From: Cunninghamia lanceolata
Taxonomy: Eukaryota; Streptophyta; Pinopsida; Cupressales; Cupressaceae
Direction of reading: 5' to 3'
NCBI GenBank assembly: GCA_027924645.1
Contig: BSBN01000829.1
Span: forward strand, 124,001 to 188,000
Length of the DNA: 64,000 nt
The number at the start of each line of letters is the position of its first letter. The stretch's first letter is position 1. Below, piece by piece: positions 11,362 through 22,429 of the stretch. The notes beneath the pieces were generated by a model. The model had not been told where the DNA came from and did not search any database. It saw only the letters and a list, made by a program, of their open reading frames with translations. The translations under genes and the position numbers were made by a program.

Positions 11362-12000
11362 AGATGTATGTGATATTTTGTAATGCAAATCCTCATCTAA
11401 AGATTGGGAAAACAATATTTGAAATGTTAAGGCCACATTATGTGAAGGCAAACCAAGTTTTTAAAACTTGTTGTTGTTGTTATCATATTGAATTTGATCT
11501 TTACTATCAGGTGTTTTGAAAGATTAGAGAAGAAAGTGATTGTATTAAAAATACACCTCCTAAACGGGCAAGTGAGTTCATAGCATCCATCTTATGTGAT
11601 AAATCTGATGACGATGCAGATGGTGTAATGAAATGCATAAAAGGACTTTGTGAAACATGTGGAGATTTGGCTAAAATGCCTTTGAAAAATGAAGATAATG
11701 ACATGATGAAGATGGTAAATTGCAAGAGTTACAAGTACATACAGAATGAAACAAAATTTGGGAAAGAATCCACAAGGTTAGATTACATAGAAGAGAAACT
11801 ACCTATTGGAACATTTATGGAAAATTTTCATAAATTGATACAACCATACATACATCATCCATTTTTTTTCTAAGTGGCAAGCAAAACAATTTCAATTGTT
11901 CAGAGATACTTTCTGACTTGGAATAGTTTTATTAGTAGTAGACTTTGTAGAAAATCACTCTTTTACCCATCAAAAGGAGATTCAAATACAATATTATGAT
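11362..12000 (+). pseudogene. Transposase-like relic with DFxEN...EIQ signature
   Basis: A plus-strand frame runs through MLRPHYVKANQVFKTCCCCYH, an in-frame TGA near 11520, ILCDKSDDDADGVMKC, CETCGDLAKMP and RLDYIEEKLPIGTF, to HPFFF. There a T-run near 11862-11870 shifts the frame by one. In the new frame it continues KWQAKQFQLF then VVDFVENHSFTHQKEIQIQYYD. The Cys-rich LRP-YVK-TCCC-YH part and DFxEN-F-EIQ-YY are a pattern I associate, from memory, with large eukaryotic transposon proteins having an RNase H-like core. The relic stops exactly where the LTR of chromovirus 1 begins. Confidence 0.5.
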
Positions 12001-12808
12001 AAAGGGGGTAAATCATAAAACACACAACAATAGAAATTGCACAAACAAAATAGAACTTTCTTTATTGATTTGGACAACTTATTACATTATAGAAGCTCAA
12101 ATACAATCAAAGGAATCATAAGACTCTGGAATTATCCACCATTTGTAACCCCAAATCTGCTAGAGTTTCTATTTTCCTGCCTATTCTTGACTCTAGACTT
12201 TCCCCCTTAACTCTACTACTGCCCAGGGTTCCCAAAAATGGTTATTAATAGCCTTTTTGGCAGCCAACAACCTAATTTTGAAATTTGCATCTCCCTCCAA
12301 AAATAGGTCAACTTCCGGGAGCCATAACTTTTGATCTGGGTGTCTGATTGATGAACTGTTTTATGCATCGAAAAGCTCATAGAGTGCTCTATGCACTAAG
12401 AATCCACTCTGCCAGTTCTGGCCATTTTTGGGCTTGTACAGGGTCGTTTAGTGCCTCAAACATGAGTTTGAATAATTTTCAGGCATTTTTTTGGGAAACA
12501 TAAACTTTAATATCTTTTAGCTCACAAATGATCTTTGCATGATTCCTTCGCCAAAGGTCTTATTTTTTAGTTATGAAACTTCCTGTAAATTTTCACTTCA
12601 ATTCGTGCCCAAATGCAAACTTTCCTAAAATAGTAAGTTTCTATTTTTAGTAGTTTGGAAAAACTGAAAGTTCTACATCATTATTCAAGTGATTATGGAA
12701 CCAGAACCACAATTTTGAAAAGATATGGAAAAAACATCAAAAAATTTGAAACATATTTTTTTTGGGTGATGTAAGATTGCCCTTACACCACTGGATGCTC
12801 CTGCATCA
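11997..12808 (-). repeat. 3' LTR of chromovirus 1
   Basis: The right border is secure. Plus strand ...GGATGCTCCTGCATCA at 12808 is the reverse complement of an LTR start TGATGCAGGAGCATCC shared with chromovirus 2. The left border (TGATAAAGGGGG at 11997) is inferred from a TG and from where the flanking transposase relic ends. Length is about 812 bp, close to the 841/839 bp of chromovirus 2. The sequence just upstream in sense, CTTGGGTGTC, occupies the polypurine-tract position but is weak. Confidence 0.65.
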
Positions 12809-12892
12809 GACACCCAAGGTAATTTGAGAACTGACCCTATCATGTCTTAGGTGTTTGTGTGAGGAAAGCCCAAATGGTCAACCTCTACCTTA

Positions 12893-14022
12893 GACAACCA
12901 AGAAGAATCTTCAATAGGTATTCCTTCCCATTTAACCAGATATTCTTCATATTGCCTATTTCGAGTACTTCTTCCCACAAGGCTATCCAAGATCTCTTCT
13001 ATCTCCTCTGTTGAAGTAGATGCAAGAATACTCCACTGTTCTTCTGTTGGTCCATCTTCTGTTCCACCTTCATGATATTCTAATCACTCAACAATGTTGA
13101 AAATAGGGGAAATGTTGATCCCACTCAGTAGCTCCACCTCATATGCATTTCCTGAATCATGTTTCTTCAAAATTCTGCATGGTCCAATTTTTTTCATTTT
13201 CAGCTTATTGTATGTTCCAATTGGGAACCTTTCTTTTCTCAAGTGAACCATGACTTCATCTCCTACCTAGAATTCCTTATATTGCCTCTTCTGATCTGTC
13301 TTAGCCTTGTACTAAATATTCATCTTATTAATGTGCTTTTTCACCTCTTCATACAAATTCTTCATGTGTTCTACAAAGTCTTCAGCCTTGACACTTGTCT
13401 TTTCTCCTTTGTCCAGATTCCTTAATTCTGAAGCATTTCTTAGACTATTCCCATATACAATCTGGAATGGTGATTTACCAGTACTCCTATTGATAGAATT
13501 GTTGTAAGCAAATTATGCCTATGGTAAAATCAAATCCCATCCCTTGGGCTTATCTCCTATTAAGCATCGTAGCAGGTTACCTAGACTCTTATTCACCACT
13601 TCGGTCTATCCATCAGTCTATGGATTGTGTGCAAAACTAAACTTCAAATCTATCTTCAACTTCTTCCATAATGTCCTCTAGAAATAACCAACAAATTTGG
13701 TATCTCGATTTGAAACTATGATCTTTGGTAGACCGTGTAATCTCACCACCTCCCTAAAAAATAGCTCTATAATATGAACAACATCATTAGTCTTCTTGCA
13801 AGGAATAAAATGTGCCATCTTCGAGAATCTATCCACCACCACAAAAATGGAATCATGTCCTCTCTGTGTCCTTGGTAAACCAAGAACAAAATCCATACTA
13901 ATATCATCCCGTGGCTTCTCTAGTATAGGTAATGGTTGATATAGCCCTATATTCTGACTTGTTCCTTTTTCCATCTGACACACTTTGTAACTCTGCACAA
14001 ATTTCCTCACATCCTGCTACAA
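12893..14022 (-). pseudogene. Integrase and chromodomain, chromovirus 1
   Basis: Integrase inserts element cDNA into chromosomes. The core shows SMDFVLGLP (first Asp) and [15 protein letters not shown]. The second catalytic Asp site reads SNRDTKF instead of SDRD. The HPQTDG-TE block (near 13600) carries two stops and NP for HP. The C-terminal part shows FQVGDEVMVHLRKERFP and GPCRILKK. The chromodomain at about 12893-13000 reads ILDSLVGRSTRNRQYEEYLVKW..., keeping the aromatic residues expected for methyl-lysine binding. The upstream zinc-binding region is broken near 14020. Confidence 0.8.
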
Positions 14023-15648
14023 CTATGGCCAATAATAATTTTCACCAACAATAGCAATGGTCTTATCTCGACCAAAGTGTCTAGCCAATCCTCCACTATG
14101 CTTCTCCTTAATCAGGTTCTCTCTCATGGAACTCCTTGGAATACACAACTGGCTTCCTCTAAACAACATGCCATCTTGGATTATGAAATCCAACCATTTT
14201 GTCCTGACCAAAGTAACAGGTTCCAAACAAGATTTCCAGTCCTCTGCAAAATCTGGATCTTCAGGATACAAACTTTTGAGCTCATCTAACCCAACAACCT
14301 CTATCTTCATTTCTGTCAACAAATTTTGCCTTCTGCTCAAGGCATCTGCAACTCTGTTGGACTTCCCACTCCTGTGCTTCCAAAAAAAAGTATAGCTCTG
14401 CAAAAACTCAACCCATTTTATGTGCCTCTGGTTCAACTTTCCTTGACTATTAAGATACTACAAAGCTTGATGATCAGTATATAAAACAAACTCCTTTGGC
14501 AACAAATAATGTCTCCATTTCTTCAAAGCCTGAACTATTGCATAAAACTCTTGATCATAAACATAATACTTTTTCTTGGCATCATTAAGCTTCTCACGAA
14601 AATAAGCAATGGGCTTACCTTCTTGGCTCAAAATAGCTCCTATAGCACTGCCACTAGCATCACAATGTACCTGAAATACCTTATTGAAATTTGGAAGTGC
14701 CAAAATAGGTTGTTCTGTGACTTTCTACTTCAATGTATCAAAGCTTTTATCTGCTCCTTTAGTCCATCTAAACTCTTTTCTATTCCCTCTCATTGTCTTA
14801 GTTAGGGGTGCACAAATGCTACTAAAATTGCTGATAAACTTTCTATAAAAACATGCCAAACCATGAAAAGATCTTACCTCAGAAGCACTCCTTGGTGTAG
14901 GCCATTCAATGATAGCCCTCACCTTCTCTAGGTCCATCTTAAGACCTTCCTCTGAGACAAAAAAATCCTAGGTATACCAACTCCTTGCAAAACTACAATT
15001 TTTTAGATTGATCAACAACTTCTTCTCCCTCAGCTTCTCAAAAACTCTTCTGATATGCATCATATGCTCATCCCAAGTCTTACTGAAAATAAAAATATTA
15101 TCTAAATAAATAATAACAAAACTTCCCAAAAATTTTTTCAATACCTCGTTCATGAACCACATGAATGTGCTCGGTGCACTGGTTAGCCCAAATGGCATGA
15201 CTAACCACTCATACAAACCTTCCTTTGTCTTGAAGACTATCTTCCACTTGTTTCCTTCTCTGATACGGATCTAGTGATACCCACTCTTCAGGTCAACCTT
15301 TGTGAAGTACTTGGCTCCACTCAAACAATCCATTATGTAATCCATTTTGGGCAATGGAAATTTGTACTTGATCATGATCTTATTGATGGCTTGAGAGTCT
15401 GTACACATTCTCCACTCTCCATCTTTCTTTGGTGCTAGTACTATAGGTACCGCACATGGACTTAGGCTCTCTCTTATCAATCCCTTCCTCAAAAACTCTC
15501 GAACTTGTATGTTCACCTCTTCACTCTCTATTGGTGTCATTCTATGGGCTGCCTTATTTGGCAAACTAGCTCCTAGTATCAAATCCATTTGATGACTTAT
15601 CTTCCTCACTAGTGGTAAACCTTCTGGTACATTATCAGAGATAATATC
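14023..15648 (-). pseudogene. Reverse transcriptase and RNase H, chromovirus 1
   Basis: The RT N-terminus (15271-15609) shows [23 protein letters not shown] and FTKVDLKSGYH. The active-site segment (14968-15216) shows MPFGLTSAPSTFM and FVIIYLDNIFIFS, so YLDD has become YLDN. The connection (14725-14937) has SEVRSFHGLACFYRKFI. RNase H (14458-14703) keeps CDAS, QEFYAI and YTDHQAL. The tail (14023-14436) has ADALSRR and the zinc-binding HSGGLARHFGRDK. Several frame breaks separate these pieces. The YLDN change should abolish polymerase activity. Confidence 0.85.
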
Positions 15649-16241
15649 TTAAAATTCTTCCAACATTTCTGATACTTCTACTGGTACGTCTTCACATTTC
15701 TCTTGACTAATCTTAGGAATCAATGCAAAACAATGATGCTCATGCTTTATACCCTCCAAAAATTTTCTACCATCTACCAAGCAAATTCTGGCAGTACTAC
15801 ATACCTTTTCTTCTACCTCCTTCAAGGGCTTCAACTTATGACAAACTCCATCCTTTGTTAGGGAGTATGTGTTTGCATGGCCATCATGGACAATGCTCCT
15901 ATCATACTGCCATGGCCTCCCCAATAACATATGGCATGCATCCATCGGTATGATGTCACACAACAACTCATCATGGTAGTCACCAAAATTGAACTTCACT
16001 AAACATTGCTCATTAACCAAAGTTCTATGGTCCTTCTACAACCATGCAATCCGATATGGATGCGGATGCTTTTTTCTTGTCAACTTCAACTTGTCAACCA
16101 TCTCCTCTGAAACAAGATTATCAGTGCTTCCACTATCAATAATAATATCACAACACTTACCTTCACATTTGCACCTTGTGCGGAATGAACTCTTCCTTTG
16201 ATTGGGTTCTTTCTCCTCATTCAACAAAGTTCTTCTGACAA
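15649..16241 (-). pseudogene. Aspartic protease, chromovirus 1
   Basis: The protease would cleave the Gag-Pol polyprotein. The minus strand shows FRTRCKCEGKCCDIIIDSGSTDNLVSEEMVDKL (catalytic DSG intact, about 16130-16150), then FNFGDYHDELLCDIIPMDACHMLLGRPWQYDR and VHDGHANTYSL. A stop near 16030 separates the halves. The tail before RT is hydrophilic (EKCEDVPVEVSEMLEEF). Confidence 0.8.
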
Positions 16242-17012
16242 CTAGGGTTTCTCCCCTTTAGGGATCTTCAGAGCGCTCAGATTGTGCATCTTCATTGGCA
16301 TGTGCAAATCGTGCATTACCTTCAGGTCTTCTATTTGTCCTTCCTTGATGTTGTGGACACTCGTATGCTCGATATCCTTCTTCTCCACATTGGAAACAGG
16401 TTCCTCTGAAACCTCCTCTTCCAAGTCCTTGCCCAAGTCTGCCTCTTCCTCTTCCTCTTTGCTCACCATTGTTCTAGTCATGAGAGCGGTACATATAATC
16501 TCCTCTCTGATTTTGACTGGCGCTGGCTTCTTCACTTTTCTTTGAATCTTCATTTCGGCCCCCATAGGGTCTTCCACCAGTCCTTCTGCCTTGACCTCTT
16601 CCACTTTGCTTGCTGTCAAATCTTTTATTCAGCTTCTCTTCCACCTTTAGGGAAATCTGGTATGCATCTTCTATGGTGGTCATTCTGACCAGGCTCAGCT
16701 CCTCTTGAATACTTGGCCTCAACCCATTAATGTAATGGGCTACCTTCTCCTTTTTGGCCTTTCCATGATTGGTTCTGATAGTAATCTTATAAAACTCTTA
16801 TGTATACTCCTTAACAGACTTGTTGCCTTGCTTCAATCCTTGCAACTTCTTCAACAAATCCATCTCATAGTCCATAGGAATGAACTACTTTTTAGTTTCT
16901 CCACCATCTGATCCCATTTGGTGATCTTTCATTTTCCTCTTCTATTCTTCTCTAACTAGACCTCCTTCCACCAAATACTGGCATGGCCCTTGAATTTTGT
17001 TTTTGCAAACTC
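16242..17012 (-). pseudogene. Truncated gag, chromovirus 1
   Basis: Gag would form the virus-like particle. Only the part from FAKTKFKGHASIWWKEV onward remains; the N-terminal third seen in chromovirus 2 (NYTNNLNPEELIDWINDMEE) is absent. Next come SIQEELSLVRMTTIEDAYQ, KVEEKLNKRFDSKQSG and an RGG-rich tail. The zinc knuckle near 16370-16410 reads CFQCGEEGYRAYEC: the His of the CCHC knuckle is Tyr, a C-to-T change in the codon. Confidence 0.8.
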
Positions 17013-17114
17013 ATAGTGCACCCTTTTTCTTGGAGTTGAAGATGATGCAGATGCAGATGCAAATGGGGGTAGAATTTTCTCAAAGGCATTAGTAGTCTCA
17101 TTCGCCATTGCCAT
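17013..17114 (-). pseudogene. Host-like start exon fused to gag
   Basis: From an ATG at 17114 the minus strand reads MAMANETTNAFEKILPPF, then a Ser/Ala run, SSSTPRKRVHY, and passes in frame into the gag remnant EFAKTKFKG. The first 34 residues have no counterpart in the gag of chromovirus 2. The Ser-rich STPRK-VHY stretch resembles the leader of some plant TIR-domain immune proteins just before their YDVF motif, but that is recollection. A host gene start truncated by the element or by a deletion is the simplest reading. Confidence 0.35.
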
Positions 17115-17440
17115 GGAATTAAATTAAAGAGGAACTGAAACAAACGTATGGGTACAAAGGATAGAAAAGAATAGTAAGACACTGAACTAAGAGATAGAGG
17201 TAGTAGAAATAATGTGGGTGCACACAGAGTCCATAGATAAAGGACCCAATCAACAACTTAGTGCCACACAAATCTCTGTACGCAGTTTCCACATATGACG
17301 AAATTGTGGTCAAAGCACGCGTAAAAGGACCCTGCACAAATATCTACGCGGTTTTCATTTTCAAACACTAAATTGTTCTTAGTGGAAGACATCAATTTAA
17401 AATACCACTGGAGTCTGTTGTCACTCCAGACCCCCCCACT
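17115..17440 (-). other. Upstream flank of the host-like start exon
   Basis: This is non-coding. A part (about 17270-17385, with GACGAAATTGTGGTCAA, AAAGGACCCTGCACA and TTTTCATTTTCAAACA) is clearly related to 49260-49400, which has no gene. It may be a 5' flank duplicated elsewhere or a dispersed repeat. No convincing TATA box was seen. Confidence 0.4.
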
Positions 17441-17665
17441 AATGTTTGGTTGAAATTAGATGATCGTGACCCTCCTCCATCTCCATCTGTTGTAGCTCTC
17501 CCCCCTTAGTGGCCTTATTTTTTAATACTTTCTATTTTCGGGGCTAGGCCCATTTGAAACTTTTGGGGTGTGATCTCATATCCACCCACCACTTTTTTGT
17601 GTATTTGTGTAAAAGTTTATTAATTTATTAATAGAATGTTGGCACCTTTACATCAAAAAAAAAGA
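17441..17665 (+). mobile_element. 3' tail of a 5'-truncated LINE (putative)
   Basis: The plus strand ends CCTTTACATCAAAAAAAAAG near 17647-17666, after a T-rich stretch with GTAAAAGTTTATTAATTTATTAATAGAATGTTGG, typical of plant L1-type 3' UTRs. No reading frame is present. The 5' end is undefined and a target duplication was not found, so the call rests on the tail alone. Confidence 0.4.
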
Positions 17666-17689
17666 AAGACCACGGGATTCAATACCTTA

Positions 17690-17850
17690 AGATATATTTG
17701 TTCAATTTGTTTAAATATTATCCATTTCAATAGTCAGAGAATAAATAACAATTTTACACCTCATTCACAACAAAAAGTGGTAAATATTTGTCCTATTTTT
17801 ATTGGTCAAGATTGACCTTTTGACTATTGAGGTGGATGAGATTCATCTTT
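17690..17850 (+). repeat. Dispersed repeat, copy 1
   Basis: About 150 bp related to 48865-49000. Both carry TTAAATATTAT-CATTT, then CAATTTTACA, then ACAACAAAAAGTGGTAAATA, then TATTTTTATTGGT-AA-ATTGACC. No coding. The source element is unknown. Confidence 0.65.
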
Positions 17851-17962
17851 CTTATCCATTTTTTAACTCTTCTTTATTCCTCTTTCCTTTTTTCATAGTG
17901 TCCTTATTCCCCTTTCCTTCAGATTTACAAGAGAAAAGCTAGGATTATTTAATAATAATAAG

Positions 17963-19750
17963 AGGTGTCATCTTTTTGGTGTGAAAAATAAAATTGTATT
18001 AAAAGAGATTTATTACATTTTACAACATAGAGATTTCTAAATACTAAGAGCCATAAATAAGGAAAGAAGAGAAAAAACCCAAGAGGTTTTCTACTACCCC
18101 ATTCCCAAAAAGAGCTTAGAGAGCCCATTTGGCAACCATAATCTTTGAAAACATGAATCTCCTTATTTGCCCAGCTAGAGAGAAGGAGATACCAAGCATG
18201 CTTGAAAAGGCATACCAAGCTTTAGTACCAGTAGAAGGCTTTCAAACAAAAAATGAGGGTTAGGCTTGATCATTATGAAAAATTTGGAGAAGTTGAGTGG
18301 ATTTTTCAAGAGACAAGTACCCCCACTTACAAACATTCCAATTGCAATTTTCTTTAGTAGCCCATTTGGCAAGGCAATCCACAACCAAGTTCCATTCATT
18401 GGAAATATGGATAAAGGAAATAGCTTCAAAGTTAGAAGACAAAGAATTTGCTCAGTTAAAGTCACCAACCTTCAAGAGGACTCATGGGTCCTCACTCCAT
18501 TCAAGAGATAAACCTTGATTAAGGAATGCATCTCACAAATAACCTTTTCCAACCTAGCTCACAAGCTTTTTCAAAAGTCAAATGAATTTCTTGAGATTCC
18601 ATCTGATTGTTGGTTTCGACCCCCATAATAATAAAGAAGAAAAAATAAACATTCTTATCTCTAACATGACCAACCCCTCCAAGCCTAGTGGCACTTGTAT
18701 TTCCACAAGAAGAGCTATCAATATTTATTTTGAAGAAACCTAGTGGGGGGGATCATTTACCAACCCTATTCACTTTTCTAGAGGCCATCAAGATCAAAAA
18801 AGAGCGACTTGGGGGGAGCAATAATAGAATCTAACTCGAGGTAGCTTAAAATTTGAATATTACAGGGAGAAATGTTCTTGTCCAAAGAACAAAATAAAAT
18901 GCATGACCTTCTACCATATTTGTGAAATTAGACTTTGGTGTCCTTGGAAAATCCGATGATTCCATTCAAAAAAAAAATTCTAGAGGATAAAATAGGACCA
19001 ATCTCCCAATCGACATTCAGAAAATAAGTTGAAGTAGGTGGCTAGCCCATGCTCACCTAGAACTCATACAAGGAAGTAGCATGAATGGTTGGCCCATGCT
19101 CTCCTAAAACACAATTTGAAGGGAATTGAAATCCTATATTTCTAATATTATCCTAGGTGATACATTTGTTTTAACAAAGTAAACAAACAAAGAAATTGCA
19201 TATAGGCCAACTAAATTTGTTCCAAATTATGTTCCACCAAGGGAAATCTCTATTTTCACCATTCTTTAGATCAACAACCATATAAGTCTCTTTAGGATCA
19301 TGGCCCCACACAAGAACATTTATTTCCTTTAGAGAGAAACATAGCTTATCCACAAGAATGGAAGATAGAGTGGCTCAGGCTTTAGGAGTTCCCCCAAAAG
19401 GTCATCTAATAGAGTCTTTCTAATGATAGATCTAGGATTCCCCCATCATAGGAGTACTCTTGAATTCAACAACCTTAGACCACCCTTCCACCTTAAATAC
19501 TTGGATCAAAGATAGTAGACGAGGAAAGAAAGAGAGGATTGAGTGGTGGAGATCCCAAGCATCATTCTAGAAAATAGTCTTTTGACCATTTTCAATAATC
19601 AAAAAGAGATTATCCTTAACAAGTGAAGCCCCAATTCTTAATGGTATGCCAAACTAAACATGAATGAATGAGTTTAGATTATTGATTTGCTTATCCCTAT
19701 GCATGAAAATAATGGCATTCTGAAATGCCTCTATTGTTTGGTAAATGTCA
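17963..19750 (-). pseudogene. LINE relic: zf-RVT and RNase H
   Basis: The minus strand shows a clear RNase H of the plant LINE/RVT_3 type: GFFKINIDSSSCGNTSATRLGGVGHVRD (about 18670-18750), ETNNQMESQEIHLTFEKACELGW, and the C-terminal FEAISFIHISNEWNLVVDCLAKWA (about 18330-18430). Upstream, near 19150-19250, WNIIWNKFSWPICNFFVCLL fits the zinc-binding C-terminal domain of LINE RT. The expected first catalytic Asp is present (NID). The frame is broken many times. The 3' end is near 17963, where sense reads TTTTTCACACCAAAAAG. Confidence 0.7.
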
Positions 19751-22429
19751 TTTCATAATGGAATGTTTCTCAGTCATAACCTTGTGGCTATTAAGGGTTT
19801 TCTCTTGAGTTTATTGGCATATAGACATTACTCTAAAACTAAACAACCCTATTTTATTAATTTCTTGAAGTGTTTTTGAGCAATGAAAATGCTCTATTCT
19901 CAACTCAATAGGACTGAGAAAATTCCAATCTCGTGGAAAGTTATCTTTGCTTTATTGGTTAATTAGTTCTTGGGAAAAGTTATTTGAATTATGTATAAGA
20001 AAAATCATATTGATATTTGTATATCAGTATTTGAAATATACATATACAAATATGGGTATAATCTTTTGATTATTGAGTTTATAGGAGTCAGTTGACTCTA
20101 TTCAAACTATGGGGAAAACTAGTCCAACAAACCATGCTCTCTGTTACATACAACTCTATGATTTTTTGAATCATTTTAACTGAGGTCAATTACCTAATCT
20201 GGTCATGGGTTTTGGCTTACAAAAGTTGATTATATTGTATGGGTTATTAATGGTTTTGTTGAGCAAATGGAGACTAAACTATTAATGTTATAGTGATTTG
20301 TTAGTACTTAAACAGGCCAAATATATTCAAGTCGTAGGATTCTTTAAACAACATGATATTATTTTAAACAAAAAACATATGTATGAGAATTTGTGGATTC
20401 TTTGAACACCACAATAGGGTGATCTTGTTCATGCCAATGGTTTTTAATCCAATAGTTTCTTTTATATAAATACAAATTCCTATATGAGGAATTAAGGGAT
20501 AATGTTATCTCAGATCCAGGCTAACTTGTTACAAGCTGATGAAATGTCTTTATCTATGAACCAAACTTATGCTTTGGTAGACTATGTATATAACACAGGA
20601 GTTAAGTATTCATTATGTATATTTTTATGCAAAGCATTGGAGTTGTGATGTGATTTAAGTTAAAGTTTAAGTTGAGTTTGTTTTATATTTAAGTCTCATT
20701 TGAACCATAGAGAGACTGTGAGTATTTTGAATCTTGAAAAATAAAATGATAAATATTGAATGGACATCGACCACAATATGATCGATGGTATAACTATTTT
20801 TATTAAGTTTTGAATAGTCCAAGGATTTCTAGTTATATAAACCTACCAAAACTATCAATTTAAACTTGATATATATATATATGAGTGTGTCATACAAAAT
20901 ATTGTTACTATTTTCTCTTGAAAAAAAATATATTTATTTGGTACTTCTTTGTATATCCATTAAGGTTTAATTAATATAAGAGTTTATTTGTTATTATATA
21001 TATGTCTTCACTGTATACTAGATATTGAGTTCTTAAGTTTAAACAACATGATTTCGTTCTGAAGTACAAACCTAGATACATTTAGATATATAACTTGGTT
21101 AGTAACCACCAATTTTGGATTGAGACCATGTGATGAAAGCAAAATAATATTAATTGCGATTCTAGATATATATGTGAAATCTATTTTTAGGGGAATTGTG
21201 AAACTCATATTAGACCATGGATTATAGAGAATTTAGTATTCAATCTAGATAGGGTAAACTAGGGAATTCCTTGATTATTATGAGAAATATTCACCTAGAA
21301 AATAGTATCTCACTCTAAGATGATATTACTATATTGATACATAATTTATAATTATTATGGATAAATATCTATGTTTTGGATTTGTTTTATGATACCGTGA
21401 CTGCTAGAAGCATTTTTGTACTAGTCACCTATCTATATTAGTGTTTGAATCTTACTATCACCTATTTGACTAGTTTTATTAATAGGTTAGAGGTATTTTA
21501 ACCCACTAGCCAAGTTAGTAATAGGGAGACTAGATCACGTAGAGCTAAGTAGTTAAATGGCTTGAGCAATGTTACTTTCTATTGGGAATTTGTAAATATG
21601 ATGTCTTCTATCGACAAGAATGAGATAGAGGTGTGAATAATGACCCACATGTCTACATTGGAATGTGATTTATATTTTGAAAGCTTTGGCCAAAGTTATG
21701 CAAATGTTTCTTGCATTTTCAATTCACAATGTTTGATAGGTTACATGTCAGTCAGTAATGTCATACTTAGCTAAAGGTATTTCTGGAGTTGTATGGAAAA
21801 TTGAATGTAACAAAGTCAGTGCACTATACTAGTTCTTGGATGGTATGGTATGATTACAGATTCCTTTAGTTTCTACCCTCGTGAAGGGTAAGGCCACTTC
21901 TATTTGGAAGGTGTGTAGGGGACTGTCGGTCTGTGGATGGTCGAAAAGCACCTAGATGATGCTCTCCCTCTCTACACAACTAAAAAGAATGCTAAAGACT
22001 TGATCATAGAGACACATTTTTATACTTATGATTATGTTTTTGGAAGTTGTAAAGATGTATGGTATTAATTGTAAGCCATTTTATTGGTAATGAGCCTTGT
22101 ACAAGTGGTTAAATTGGTTTATTGTATTATGAGAAGAATATATGAAATTGTTTATCTTAATTTAAAATATTTCTTTCTATTTCTATGTATGAATGTTAAA
22201 TTCATTTGTGAATTTATAGAGTAGTTGAACTATCATTCAATCTTGGTTTAAGAATATATTTATTTGTTAGATTATACTTGTTATCATTTGGAACTAGTTT
22301 GTAAAGTTTCCTTCAAAAAATTATTTGGAAGTTTTTAGTGAAAGTTTTTAATTATGAACAAATGTTCGTTACAAATTATTTCCTCAAAGGTTGGGCTTAT
22401 ATTTTGGTTGCTAATTTTATTGCTTTATT
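19751..22429. other. AT-rich stretch, no gene seen
   Basis: No frame of useful length, no RNA gene and no terminal repeat was recognised. There are short AT microsatellites (for example TATATATATATATA near 20869-20881). It is probably old, decayed transposon sequence. Confidence 0.5.

Larger units (their letters stand above)
11997..17012 (-). mobile_element. Chromovirus 1 (Ty3/gypsy), 5' truncated
   Basis: A minus-strand Ty3/gypsy element with gag, protease, RT, RNase H, integrase and chromodomain in that order. The 3' LTR is present at the left, but there is no 5' LTR or primer-binding site at the right. The gag starts abruptly inside the conserved FAKTK-KGHA-IWWKEV block near 17012. Many stops and frame breaks and several lost catalytic residues show it is dead. 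Its closest relative in the window is chromovirus 2, with colinear protein sequence and a similar LTR start (TGATGCAGGAGC in sense). Confidence 0.85.

Noticed and set aside
14057..14805. Plus-strand frames of 70-112 codons opposite the polymerase genes
   Set aside because: They are antisense shadows of clear RT/RNase H coding on the minus strand.
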